From contig JACKAW010000001.1 of the NCBI GenBank assembly GCA_020634885.1, positions 558,001-622,000 of the forward strand: 64,000 bases of DNA. Reading direction: 5' to 3'. The notes below the pieces were generated by a model. It was given only the letters and a program-made list of their open reading frames with translations, had not been told where the DNA came from and did not search any database. The position numbers and the translations under genes are program-made. Positions 8,074-16,548 of the stretch are shown piece after piece (position 1 is the stretch's first letter; each line of letters starts with the position of its first letter). The stretch comes from Anaerolineales bacterium (lineage in GTDB: Bacteria > Chloroflexota > Anaerolineae > Anaerolineales > Villigracilaceae).

Positions 8074-8087
8074 ATTACGAATTACGC
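8074..8087. repeat. two-unit heptamer (ATTACGM) at the epimerase stop
   Basis: ATTACGA followed by ATTACGC. Read on the minus strand, the repeat encodes the last residues and the TAA stop of the epimerase (MRNS, stop), so the repeat defines the end of the gene. The same word forms the palindrome at 47002-47030. Confidence 0.6.
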
Positions 8088-8998
8088 ATGGCTTCCACTG
8101 CTTCTTTCAGCCCATCTGCCAATGTCACTTGCGGTTTGTAGTCGAGCATGTCCATGATTTTCTTAGGCGTTCCGATGGAGCGATAGATATCACCAGCACG
8201 TGGTTCAGCGTGGACGTGTTTAGGAGCATTCGGAAAGATTTGGTAGAGAATATCAAGCAGGTCGAGTAAGCGGGTTTCGACTCCGGTGCAGACGTTGAAA
8301 ATCTGTCCCGGCGCGGCAGGATGTTCGGCAGCGAGCAGGTTGGCTTGCACCACATCGCGCACATTGACCAGGTCACGGCTTTGACCACCATCGCCGAAAA
8401 TGGTGATGGGCTTGTTATCCAGAATACGGCGGATGAAGATCGGTACGGCGGCGGCATACATTGAGTCAGGTCGCTGGCGTGGACCGTAGACGTTGAAATA
8501 GCGTAAAGCCACCACGTCAAAATTGAATGATGAAGTGTAAAGCTGACCGTAGAGTTCGTCCACGCGTTTGGAGGTGGCGTAAGGAGATAATTGTCGCAAC
8601 GGCGTATCTTCTGAAAGCGGATAGGCTTCCGAATCGCCATACACAGCAGCGCTGGTGGCAAAGACCGCACGCTTCACGCCAGCTTTGCGGGCGGCTTCGA
8701 ACAAAATGGACGTTCCCGTCACATTGACATCGAAACATTCCTGCGGCTTTTCCATTGACTCAGGCACTGAAACAAACGCCGCTTCGTGGAATATGACGTC
8801 CATGCCTTTTACGGCTTTGGCAACGACATCTGCATCGCGCAAGTCGCCTTCGATGATCTCTACATCCAAACCTTTGAGGTTCTCGCGCTTGCCAGAAGAG
8901 AAGTTATCAAAGATGCGGACGGTATGTCCTTTTTCCAACAAAGTGCGTGAAATGTGCGAGCCAATGAAGCCCGCACCGCCAGTGACTAAATAGTTCAT
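8075..8998 (-). CDS. NAD-dependent sugar epimerase (GalE/WcaG-type extended SDR)
   Basis: A 307-residue soluble extended SDR. It has the NAD-binding motif TGGAGFIGSH at 6-15, the acidic ribose-binding residue in IFDNFSSG, FATSAAVYGD near 113-122, and the catalytic Y140-A-T-S-K144. Relatives interconvert UDP-glucose/galactose or the N-acetyl forms; choice of substrate needs a structure-guided comparison. It follows the sugar transferase gene with no gap and precedes the CapD-like gene by five bases, so it probably supplies an activated sugar for the polysaccharide. The C-terminus is made by a heptamer repeat. Confidence 0.87.
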   Translation of the reverse strand: MNYLVTGGAGFIGSHISRTLLEKGHTVRIFDNFSSGKRENLKGLDVEIIEGDLRDADVVAKAVKGMDVIFHEAAFVSVPESMEKPQECFDVNVTGTSILFEAARKAGVKRAVFATSAAVYGDSEAYPLSEDTPLRQLSPYATSKRVDELYGQLYTSSFNFDVVALRYFNVYGPRQRPDSMYAAAVPIFIRRILDNKPITIFGDGGQSRDLVNVRDVVQANLLAAEHPAAPGQIFNVCTGVETRLLDLLDILYQIFPNAPKHVHAEPRAGDIYRSIGTPKKIMDMLDYKPQVTLADGLKEAVEAMRNS

Positions 8999-10441
8999 TT
9001 ATCTACCTGTCCTTCTTAATACAGTTCCAATCGTTCGCAGCACAATACTAAAATCTAAATTCGTCGTGCGATGTTTGATGTAATACAGATCGTATTCTAG
9101 TTTCACAAAGGTTTCTTTGACCGTAGCAACATACCCGTAATTGATCTGCGCCCAACCTGTTAAACCCGGCTTCACTAATAATCTTGCACGATAATACGGA
9201 ATTTGCTTTTGAAATTCAGCAACCAATGTTGGACGTTCCGCCCGCGGACCTACCAAACTCATCTCGCCTCGTAAAACATTCCAAAATTGAGGTAATTCAT
9301 CGATGCGGGTCTTACGCAGGAAATTCCCAACCTTTGTCACACGCGGGTCATTTTCCTCAGCCAATTTCGCCTCACCATTAGATTCGGCATTCTGACGCAT
9401 GGTGCGGAATTTATAAATAGAGAAGACACTGCCACCCTTGCCTAAACGTTCCTGTGAGTAAAGGATCGGGAACCCCGTCTCAAACCATATAGCAGATGCA
9501 ACGAAGGGGAAAAACAAAAGGTAGATCAGCGTCCCAACAAATCCGCCAAAAATATCCATGAGGCGTTTCACCAGTTCGTATAATCCATGCACCCGCACTT
9601 GATCGACAAATGAACGGATCACCCAATCTGATTCGAGGTGTTCGATCGGCACACGCTGGGTCAATTCCTCGTACATGATCGGCATTCGAACCACTTCCAC
9701 GCCTTTTTCCTGGACGTCCAAAAGGGTCTGAAAGGTCTCGCCTTTGATCTCGCCCGTAATTGCAACCACCACATCCGAAATGCGGTAATCTTCCACGAGG
9801 TCTAACAAATGCTCGCTCGTCCCCAATACCGCAAAGCCATGATACGACTTTGACTTTTTCGCGGGGTCATCATCGATAAAACCAAGCACAAGGAAAGGCG
9901 GTGGACTGAGCTTTCTGTACGCTTCGGTCAGAGTCCAACCGGCTTTACCAGCACCAACGATCAATACACGCCGCATCAAACCGGATGAGGTGTAGATACG
10001 GATGTAAATGGCGCGCCAGCCCAATGTCAGCGCCGAGGCGAAAACGAGAAAAGCGCCAATGGCAATACGAGGCAGGGAATTCGGGTCTGTATTGATCGTA
10101 AAAAGCAGGGAGTATGCCAGCAACCCCACAATTGGAGCCACTGCAATTCCACGCAATGTTTTCAGCCAATTGGATGCAACATGAATCTCATATGAATCGA
10201 TCATCAACAGCAGCCAGACCAACGGCAGGACGTAGAACCAGAACGGCACTTCGATCTGAATAATACGCTCTGCCACCGCCGGTTTGACGCCGCCCTGTAT
10301 CAAACGAACCAGGGAATATTGATACCAAAAAAAGACCGCCCCCGCCGTGGCGGCAGCCGATGCGATAAAGTCTCCTATTAAAAGGATCGTTCGTTGTTCA
10401 CTGGGACGTAAACGCAAGGAAGGACGATAGATATCAGCCAT
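8999..10441 (-). CDS. polyprenyl-phosphate sugar-1-phosphate transferase (exopolysaccharide initiating enzyme)
   Basis: A 480-residue polytopic protein of the WbaP/EpsE type. Several N-terminal membrane segments are followed by a CoA-binding-like Rossmann region (LIVGAGKAGWTLTEAYRK) and the C-terminal bacterial sugar transferase domain. The catalytic domain shows ERLGKGGSVFSIYKFRTM, RKTRIDELPQFWNVLRGEMS, LVGPRAERP and KPGLTGWAQINYGY. It would transfer a sugar-1-phosphate from an NDP-sugar to undecaprenyl phosphate, starting the repeat unit. It overlaps the upstream GT2 gene by eight bases and abuts the epimerase, which confirms an operon. Confidence 0.9.
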   Translation of the reverse strand: MADIYRPSLRLRPSEQRTILLIGDFIASAAATAGAVFFWYQYSLVRLIQGGVKPAVAERIIQIEVPFWFYVLPLVWLLLMIDSYEIHVASNWLKTLRGIAVAPIVGLLAYSLLFTINTDPNSLPRIAIGAFLVFASALTLGWRAIYIRIYTSSGLMRRVLIVGAGKAGWTLTEAYRKLSPPPFLVLGFIDDDPAKKSKSYHGFAVLGTSEHLLDLVEDYRISDVVVAITGEIKGETFQTLLDVQEKGVEVVRMPIMYEELTQRVPIEHLESDWVIRSFVDQVRVHGLYELVKRLMDIFGGFVGTLIYLLFFPFVASAIWFETGFPILYSQERLGKGGSVFSIYKFRTMRQNAESNGEAKLAEENDPRVTKVGNFLRKTRIDELPQFWNVLRGEMSLVGPRAERPTLVAEFQKQIPYYRARLLVKPGLTGWAQINYGYVATVKETFVKLEYDLYYIKHRTTNLDFSIVLRTIGTVLRRTGR

Positions 10442-11441
10442 GCTTAAACATGCTCAATATGCCGCTCCACAAAAAACCCGCCCCCCAAAAAATGTGCATG
10501 GTTGCTATGGCAATCGGCAGTCCCCAGAGTAAAAAACCTTTCTTTGTTTTCATTACCAACTTCAATGAAGCAATTTCCAACACAAAAAAATAAGAAAACA
10601 ATTGCAATGCAAGTAAATATCGCGCAAAGGTCACACCCAAGGATAACACAATCAACCCAGCCAAAATAATTACAAAAATCGGCGGTAACGCCTGCCGCCA
10701 GCGCAGGGTACGCGGATACCGTTTTAGCATCTTAAACTTCCAAAACCCGTAACGCCAGTATTGCTCCGCCAGCTTATAAAGCGTGCCGCGCGAAAAATAT
10801 ACAGAACGAATGGAAGGTTCCAGCCACACCACCCCACCCGATTCACGGATGCGGGTATTGAATTCGTAATCCTCATTTGCCAGCAAGGTTTCATCGAACG
10901 CGCCGATTCTTTCGATCAGGCTGCGGCGAAAGGAACCGAATGGGACGGTATCCACAGCCCCCGGCTTGGCATTGAGGCGGTACATCGCATCACCCACGCC
11001 CAATGGGTGCGCCGCGGCAAACGCAATCGATTCCGCCGTCCTTGTTTCACGGCTCGGGCGAATCTCCCACACGCCGCCGATGTTATCGCCCCTGCCTTCC
11101 AGATGAGCCGAGACGCAGCGCTCCACATATTCAGGGATGGGCATGGAGTGCGCATCGAGGCGGATGAGGATCTCGCCGCTTGACTCACGAATGGCTTGAT
11201 TCACACCAGCGGGTATGGTCTTCGCTGTATTATCCACCACCCGTATCGAAAGGTCTGATTGATATCTTTGGAAATTGGCAATCACGTCTCGCGTCCCATC
11301 AGTGGAAAGACCATCCGAGATCACCACTTCCATTTTTGCAAGCGGATAGGTTTGTCCGCGCAGAGCGTCCAACAGTTTATGGATGGTTGCCTGTTCGTTG
11401 TAACAGGGAATGATGATGGATACAGAAGGTTTTTCGGTCAT
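10434..11441 (-). CDS. GT2 family glycosyltransferase with C-terminal membrane segments
   Basis: A 335-residue GT-A fold glycosyltransferase. It opens with MTEKPSVSIIIPCYNEQ, has IRLDAHSMP as the DXD-type metal site, and has LANEDYEFNTRIRESG as the acceptor/catalytic loop. Two or three hydrophobic helices follow near the C-terminus (PPIFVIILAGLIVLSLGV and further), resembling succinoglycan-type ExoA enzymes. It would extend the lipid-linked sugar made by the next gene product. A TTG at 11471 would add ten residues but falls inside a strong hairpin and has no ribosome site, so the ATG at 11441 is used. First structural gene of the operon. Confidence 0.88.
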   Translation of the reverse strand: MTEKPSVSIIIPCYNEQATIHKLLDALRGQTYPLAKMEVVISDGLSTDGTRDVIANFQRYQSDLSIRVVDNTAKTIPAGVNQAIRESSGEILIRLDAHSMPIPEYVERCVSAHLEGRGDNIGGVWEIRPSRETRTAESIAFAAAHPLGVGDAMYRLNAKPGAVDTVPFGSFRRSLIERIGAFDETLLANEDYEFNTRIRESGGVVWLEPSIRSVYFSRGTLYKLAEQYWRYGFWKFKMLKRYPRTLRWRQALPPIFVIILAGLIVLSLGVTFARYLLALQLFSYFFVLEIASLKLVMKTKKGFLLWGLPIAIATMHIFWGAGFLWSGILSMFKHG

Positions 11442-11461
11442 GGTTTGTTGGTACACGATTT

Positions 11462-11481
11462 CGCCGCCCAATAAGGCGGCG
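11462..11481. terminator. GC-rich hairpin between the kinase and the GT2 gene
   Basis: CGCCGCC (11462-11468) and GGCGGCG (11475-11481) pair around CAATAA. On the plus strand a T-rich run follows. On the minus strand, the direction of the flanking genes, the hairpin is followed by AAATCG, so it is at best a weak terminator or attenuator separating regulation from biosynthesis genes. Confidence 0.5.
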
Positions 11482-11498
11482 TTGAGTATTTTTATGTT

Positions 11499-12872
11499 CT
11501 ACTTAAGCGGCAGGGCTACATCAAAACTCGTGCCTGAATCCTTGCTGCTGCGGACGCTAATTCTACCACCATGTGCCATCACAATTTCATGCGCAATTGC
11601 CAAACCAAGCCCTGCGCCGTGTGTTTCGCCGCCCTTCCGTGCCGGGTCTGCCTGGTAAAACCGCTGAAAAACATGCGGAAGTTCTTCTTCTGAAATTCCC
11701 ATGCCGGTATCTGTCACCGTAATACAAAATTCATCCCGCACGGTGGATGCGGTTAAAGTTACGCGCCCGCCTTGCGGCGTGAATTTGAGCGCATTATCAA
11801 CAAGGTTGGTAAAGACTTGTGCCATACGGTCGCCGTCTGCAAACAACAGGGGCAGGTTTGGCGCAATATCCAATTCAATATTTACACCTGCCCTTTGTGA
11901 TTGCGGTAAAAACTTTTCGGCAATCGCCCGCAGCAAAGTACCAACGTCCATAAACGCCATTTTCAAGTCTGCTGTTCCCGCATCTAATTTGGCGAGGTCG
12001 AGCAGATCCAGCACCATGCGGTGCATCCGTCCGGCTTCGTTATAGATCACCTGCGCTGCCCGCTGACGAGAGGCGCTGTCCTCGGCGGTACCATCCAAAA
12101 GAGACTGGGCAAAGCCTTGAATGGATGTAAGCGGTGTTTTCATCTCGTGTGAGACGTTCGCCACAAATTCGCGTTGAGATTGTTGACTCATCTGCACACG
12201 CGCCTGCATGGAATTGAAAGAACGGGTCAATTCCTGAACCTCACGCGGCCCCGCCTCTGCAACCGGTTGTATCTCTGTTGAGGGCATTTTCCGTGCCGCG
12301 TTGACGATGCTCTGCAAGGGGTTGGCGATCCAACCGGTGATGAGAAACGCCACCACCAGAGAAAGGATCAATGCCGTCACCCCGCCCAAAATGATGACGG
12401 GCATAAATTCGTCATTGAAAATGTTTAGGATCGAAAATTGCGGACGGGGAGCCACCACCATGGCGAAAGTACCCTCCGGCAATTTTTCAATGGAATATAA
12501 CCATGCTTTCCCGTTCGCGTCACGAAGCAATGGTATTTTCCTGAAGAGGGCAAGCCGTTTTGCGGGAAACTCCAACGCAGGTTCGTTGCTGCCCGAATCG
12601 AACCGGACGCTACGGTCTACATTGAACAAAATCACACGGACGTTAAATGTCTGCGCGCTGCGTTCGGCGATCACATCCAAAGGCAGGGACTGTGGTTCTT
12701 GCGAGCGCTGCAACAGGATAGTCTGCACCGCTTTCAATTGTTCTGTTGTTTGCCGGTACAAAAAAGGATTTCGATAAAGGGAAATAAAAAGCACAATTGT
12801 CACAACACTTAATGCTGTGACAATTAGAAAGGCGTAGCTTAGCCAAAGGCGGGAGCGGAGAGAGGTGAACAT
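11499..12872 (-). CDS. sensor histidine kinase (PhoR/ResE type, HAMP)
   Basis: A 457-residue membrane kinase. An N-terminal helix (LWLSYAFLIVTALSVVTIVL) and a second helix (MPVIILGGVTALILSLVVAF) enclose an extracytoplasmic sensor of about 120 residues. HAMP follows, then the H-box FVANVSHEMKTPLTSIQG, the N-box LVDNALKFTPQGG and the G-boxes DTGMGISEEELPHVF and GAGLGLAIAHEIV. A TTG eight codons upstream, overlapping the regulator gene, is a possible alternative start. It is the cognate partner of the regulator immediately before it. The signal is unknown; being next to the polysaccharide operon suggests envelope control, which is inference. Confidence 0.88.
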   Translation of the reverse strand: MFTSLRSRLWLSYAFLIVTALSVVTIVLFISLYRNPFLYRQTTEQLKAVQTILLQRSQEPQSLPLDVIAERSAQTFNVRVILFNVDRSVRFDSGSNEPALEFPAKRLALFRKIPLLRDANGKAWLYSIEKLPEGTFAMVVAPRPQFSILNIFNDEFMPVIILGGVTALILSLVVAFLITGWIANPLQSIVNAARKMPSTEIQPVAEAGPREVQELTRSFNSMQARVQMSQQSQREFVANVSHEMKTPLTSIQGFAQSLLDGTAEDSASRQRAAQVIYNEAGRMHRMVLDLLDLAKLDAGTADLKMAFMDVGTLLRAIAEKFLPQSQRAGVNIELDIAPNLPLLFADGDRMAQVFTNLVDNALKFTPQGGRVTLTASTVRDEFCITVTDTGMGISEEELPHVFQRFYQADPARKGGETHGAGLGLAIAHEIVMAHGGRISVRSSKDSGTSFDVALPLK

Positions 12873-12885
12873 GGGTAAAAGGGTA

Positions 12886-13572
12886 TTAACCAGCAATCAC
12901 CAGCTTATACCCAACTCCCGTCACGGTCTCGATCTTCACGCTGCCGCCTTCGAGTTTCTTGCGTAGGTGCGCCACATGCACATCCACAGTGCGGGTTTGA
13001 CCGTAGTAATCAAAACCCCATGCGGATTGCAGCAACTGTTCACGGGAGAACACCCGCCCGGGCGCTTCTGCCAGGGTGAGTAAAAGGTCAAATTCCTGGG
13101 TACGCAATTCCAAAGTCTGCGAAGCGAGGCGGACCTCACGAGCGGCGGGGTCTATGGTCAGGTCGCCGCGATGGATGGGATTTCCATCTGCTGATTTCTT
13201 TCCTTCGCTTCGGCGCAAAATGGCTTTCACCCGCGCTGTGAGTTCACGCGGGTTGAAGGGTTTGGTGAGGTAATCATCGGCGCCGAGTTCAAGCCCGAGG
13301 ATTTTATCTATGTCTTCATCCCGCGCAGTGAGCATGATGATGGGCACTTCGTTGCCAGCCGAGCGCAGTCTGCGGCAGACATCGAAACCATCCACCTTGG
13401 GCAGCATCACATCCAGCACGATCAATGCGGGCTTTTGTTTCACCGCCTCAGCCAGTGCAGATTCGCCATCGGCACAGGATTGAATGCGATAGCCATCACG
13501 TTCCAGGTACATGCTCGCCAATTCAACAATGGATGGCTCATCATCCACCAGCAGGATCAATTCAGAAGACAT
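12886..13572 (-). CDS. OmpR/PhoB-family response regulator
   Basis: A 228-residue two-domain regulator. The receiver has D10/D11, phospho-acceptor D54 (LIVLDVMLP), T82 and K104 (YLTKPF). The winged helix ends with TRTVDVHVAHLRKKLEGG and ETVTGVGYKLV, typical of DNA-binding OmpR members. It is followed 13 bases later by the kinase start and is preceded six bases away by ridA, so all three are likely co-transcribed. Confidence 0.92.
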   Translation of the reverse strand: MSSELILLVDDEPSIVELASMYLERDGYRIQSCADGESALAEAVKQKPALIVLDVMLPKVDGFDVCRRLRSAGNEVPIIMLTARDEDIDKILGLELGADDYLTKPFNPRELTARVKAILRRSEGKKSADGNPIHRGDLTIDPAAREVRLASQTLELRTQEFDLLLTLAEAPGRVFSREQLLQSAWGFDYYGQTRTVDVHVAHLRKKLEGGSVKIETVTGVGYKLVIAG

Positions 13573-13578
13573 TTACAC

Positions 13579-13959
13579 CTATACAATTGCAATACACTCG
13601 ATCTCGACCAACGCGCCTTTGGGTAACCCAGCCACCGCCACAGTGGAGCGGGCAGGCGGGTTTTCGTTGAACTCTTCGGCATAGATGGCATTCATTTTTG
13701 CGAAGTCACCCATGTCTTGCAGAAAGACGGTGGTCTTGATGACATTTCCAAAATTTGTTCCAGAGGCATCCAGAACATTCTTAAGATTGGCAAGCACCTG
13801 ACGGGTCTGCTCTTCAATGCCGCCGGGGACAAGTTCCATGGTGGCAGGGTCTAACCCTACCTGACCGGCTGTGTACACCATAGTCCCAATCGAAATTGCT
13901 TGGGAGTAGGGTCCAATGGCTTTGGGGGCTTTTTCGGTGTGAATAACGCGCTTGTTCAT
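13579..13959 (-). CDS. ridA: RidA family 2-iminobutanoate/2-iminopropanoate deaminase
   Basis: A 126-residue YjgF/YER057c/UK114 protein. It contains AIGPYSQAISIGTMVYTAGQ near the N-terminus and the signature PPARSTVAVAGLPKGALVEIE, with the substrate-binding Arg104 and the conserved Glu119. RidA hydrolyses reactive enamines and imines released by PLP enzymes such as threonine dehydratase, protecting other PLP enzymes. GAGGAA lies upstream of the ATG at 13959. It heads a short minus-strand unit with the two-component genes; a functional link is not obvious. Confidence 0.93.
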   Translation of the reverse strand: MNKRVIHTEKAPKAIGPYSQAISIGTMVYTAGQVGLDPATMELVPGGIEEQTRQVLANLKNVLDASGTNFGNVIKTTVFLQDMGDFAKMNAIYAEEFNENPPARSTVAVAGLPKGALVEIECIAIV

Positions 13960-14083
13960 GATTTCCTCGATTCTCGTTCTGTATGATTGAGCCGTATTCT
14001 AATCCATAAACTTGCGAACATTCTCAAGGAAACCCCAATCGTGTTCAAGTTGGAAATAAACCCGAACACGATTAGCGCTATTG

Positions 14084-14617
14084 CTACGAGTTACTTCCGC
14101 TTCCTTCGCGCTGAATCTTGTTTGCCTCACGAAAAGCCTTAACTGCCTCTTGAAGCGCTTTGAACGTACCTCCCATGCCGTCTTTGATGGCGCTCACCTG
14201 TTCCCGCCCTTGCTTGAGCGTTTCCAATGCCTTTGTCGCATCGGTCACATCGCCATTGGCGTTGAAGCCTGAGTGCGTGCGGATGGTTTGACCAAGGTCT
14301 TCATACTGCGGGCGGGTTGATGTCAATGCGGTTTCGTAGGAATCCAAAGCAGCTTGAAGGTCTGCAACATCCTTACCGTTGGAGGCGGCTTTATCGATCA
14401 TGCCTTGAAATTTGGCAATATGGGCGTCTGTATCTTCATAGGCTTTGCCAAGTTTTTCGTATGCGGCAGTCAGGCGTTCCCATGCTTTTTCAAGTTTGAC
14501 ATTATCAATCACAGGGGGGTCTTCATCTGCGGCGTAGGCGCTGGTCACAGGGAAGGCGGCAAAAACGAGCGCAACAGAAAGAACGGACATCATTAATTTT
14601 GACATTATGTTTTTCAT
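14084..14617 (-). CDS. secreted alpha-helical protein of unknown function
   Basis: A 177-residue protein not recognised as a named family. A classical signal peptide ends in TSAYA-ADED, so the mature protein is about 148 residues and exported. It is rich in Ala, Lys, Glu and Asp with heptad-like stretches (WERLTAAYEKLGKAYEDTDA, then LKQGREQVSAIKDGMGG), suggesting a helical bundle or coiled coil. A strong AAGGAGG sits eight bases before the ATG, predicting high expression. It stands alone between ridA and a CapA-like lipoprotein gene. Confidence 0.75.
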   Translation of the reverse strand: MKNIMSKLMMSVLSVALVFAAFPVTSAYAADEDPPVIDNVKLEKAWERLTAAYEKLGKAYEDTDAHIAKFQGMIDKAASNGKDVADLQAALDSYETALTSTRPQYEDLGQTIRTHSGFNANGDVTDATKALETLKQGREQVSAIKDGMGGTFKALQEAVKAFREANKIQREGSGSNS

Positions 14618-14715
14618 CGTGAACCTCCTTATTGGTTACGATGAAATTTTAGGCTGACCAGGTTAGATAGGTGTGGCGGGGATGTAAAAAGGTTGTAAAA
14701 AGAAATAGGAATTTT

Positions 14716-14781
14716 ATCCACAAAGCACACGAATTTTCACGAAGAATTAAAACTCTGTGCGAATTCGTAAACTTTGTGGAT
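14716..14781. repeat. intergenic inverted repeat, CACGAAG-type element
   Basis: Outer arms ATCCACAAAG (14716-14725) and CTTTGTGGAT (14772-14781) are perfect reverse complements. Inner arms ACGAATT and AATTCGT also pair. The 193-bp gap between the secreted-helical gene and the CapA-like gene otherwise holds no gene. The inner words resemble the linker insertion at 1130-1190. Confidence 0.7.
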
Positions 14782-14810
14782 GAAACGAACCTATGGCTGG
14801 CTGCTTATAT

Positions 14811-16475
14811 CTATGGTTTTGGCAGCGCAATCGGCGTCAACGTGACCGTTGGCTGTGGGGCTGGCACAGGCTGCGATTCCGTCCAGCCGCTATATGCGAA
14901 ATACTCTGAAAGAAACTGTGTGCGTTCACGCTCATTCATCGGGCGCGGACGGGAGAAATCTTCCAGCATGGCAGTTAATAACTCCGTGCCAATATATTTG
15001 CCATCGTAGAAAACATGGCGGTCAATAAATTCGCGGCGGGTTTCATCAATGACAGAACCATCTGGCATGTTATAGGTCATCTGGTCAAAGAATAAATTCC
15101 CCAAGCCAAAGTGAACGAACACATCTCCGCGAAATTCCATCAAGTGCGGATAATGAGCCTGTGAACCGCTGACAATGGTCGAACCGGCATCTGCCACGGC
15201 ATGAAAACCCTCTTCCTGCCTGTAGCAAGGACCGTAGTGATAACACTCTTCATGCTGGAAGGTGAAGATGACCATATACCCCTGCGCCGCCACATCTTTA
15301 ACCTGCTGAGTAAAGAATTCATAATCGCAATCGGCTGCACCCGGGCGAATATCGGTCGCTTTTACAAAGGTGTACGAAATCTTTCCATTACAGCCCATGA
15401 ATGCGATCTTATTGCCGTTCACTTCCATCAAAACCGGCTTACGTGCTTCTGTTGTATCTGCGCCGCCGCCATAATATGGAATGCCGTTATCGGTATACAT
15501 CTTCAACGTATCACGCATGGCTTGTGCGCCACGGTCTGCAAAATGATCTCCGGTCAACTCTACAATATCTGTACCCACATACTGGAGCAGTTCAAAATAT
15601 TTCGGGTCACTGCATAAAATAAAATTGGTATACCCGGGCTTTGGGTATGGGCAGCTTGGGTCAAATGCCACTTCATTACTGATGTGCAAAATATCAGCGC
15701 CATGCAGCCAGTCGTAAACCAACTCACCAGGGCGGGTGACGCCTTTGGTTTCCATCGTAAACGCCGTTGCACGCACGAGTGCGGTCACGCCAGTCAACAC
15801 CACGGTTGTCATCTTCGAATCATCGCGATTTGTAGCGGGCAATTCAAATGCAGCATTCGTCAATCCAAAGGTCAGTTTCAGCGGATAAAGATTTGCATCA
15901 AACTCCTTGCGAATCGGCGACTGACCATCCACCGCCAACACCTTCCATTTGGGTTTAATTTCTTCAAATGGGATGATCGCCCAATGAAAGGGCTGATTCC
16001 ACGCCTCGGCTAGAATCTCATCGTTGGCAACGGTTCGGACCGCGCCGGAAGCTGGCTCGCCCCAAAGGGCAGTAAACGCCCCCAGCGTGGATTCTGCCAT
16101 GAGCAGCGGCTGCCCGTTCCCAGTCAGGGACGAACCGTTTTTCCAGACGTTGAGCAGGTCTGCGGACGAGATTCCATCCGTCACGGTTGGAAAAGGCGCG
16201 ACGAGGGCATAAATCCAAAGTGAGCCTGCGTCGGAAATATCCAATGTTTGGGTGGCAAGGTCTGAAGAATCAACAAGCGGCAAATCTGAGGCGTTTGCGC
16301 TTTCGCGCAAAACATCCGGGACGGCAGGGCTAATCCACAGTGCATCTGGCATAGGGGTTTGGGTGGAAGTGGGTTGTGTAGGAATGTTTGGCGTAGTGCC
16401 AGCAGGAGTCTCCATTGCGGGAGCACATGCTGCAATTAAAAATATGATGATGAAGATTGGTGATAGTTTTTTCAT
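14811..16475 (-). CDS. CapA-like metallophosphatase-fold lipoprotein
   Basis: A 554-residue exported lipoprotein with the lipobox LIAAC (Cys17) and a Thr/Pro linker (about 22-45). The first 210 residues resemble a substrate-binding-like domain. The C-terminal half matches the CapA/PgsA family: VVLTGVTALVRATAF, ILHISNEVAFDPSC, VELTGDHFADRGAQA, FTFQHEECYHYGPCYRQEE, IVSGSQAHYPHLMEF and FVHFGLGNLFFD. CapA proteins take part in poly-gamma-glutamate capsule assembly in bacilli, but many homologues elsewhere are uncharacterised phosphodiesterase-like envelope proteins, so a capsule role is only a possibility. No capB or capC is nearby. Confidence 0.8.
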   Translation of the reverse strand: MKKLSPIFIIIFLIAACAPAMETPAGTTPNIPTQPTSTQTPMPDALWISPAVPDVLRESANASDLPLVDSSDLATQTLDISDAGSLWIYALVAPFPTVTDGISSADLLNVWKNGSSLTGNGQPLLMAESTLGAFTALWGEPASGAVRTVANDEILAEAWNQPFHWAIIPFEEIKPKWKVLAVDGQSPIRKEFDANLYPLKLTFGLTNAAFELPATNRDDSKMTTVVLTGVTALVRATAFTMETKGVTRPGELVYDWLHGADILHISNEVAFDPSCPYPKPGYTNFILCSDPKYFELLQYVGTDIVELTGDHFADRGAQAMRDTLKMYTDNGIPYYGGGADTTEARKPVLMEVNGNKIAFMGCNGKISYTFVKATDIRPGAADCDYEFFTQQVKDVAAQGYMVIFTFQHEECYHYGPCYRQEEGFHAVADAGSTIVSGSQAHYPHLMEFRGDVFVHFGLGNLFFDQMTYNMPDGSVIDETRREFIDRHVFYDGKYIGTELLTAMLEDFSRPRPMNERERTQFLSEYFAYSGWTESQPVPAPQPTVTLTPIALPKP

Positions 16476-16485
16476 TCTGGTTCCA

Positions 16486-16517
16486 AAGAAAAAGTACGAA
16501 GCATTCGCCTCGTACTT
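16486..16517 (-). terminator. intrinsic terminator after the enolase-superfamily gene
   Basis: AAGTACGA (16492-16499) pairs with TCGTACTT (16510-16517), extended by AGC/GCC with one mismatch. On the minus strand a T-rich run follows the stem directly, as expected for transcripts ending after the menC-like gene. Confidence 0.75.
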
Positions 16518-16548
16518 ATATGCGGATTGGCTTAAACAAACGTGAGCG

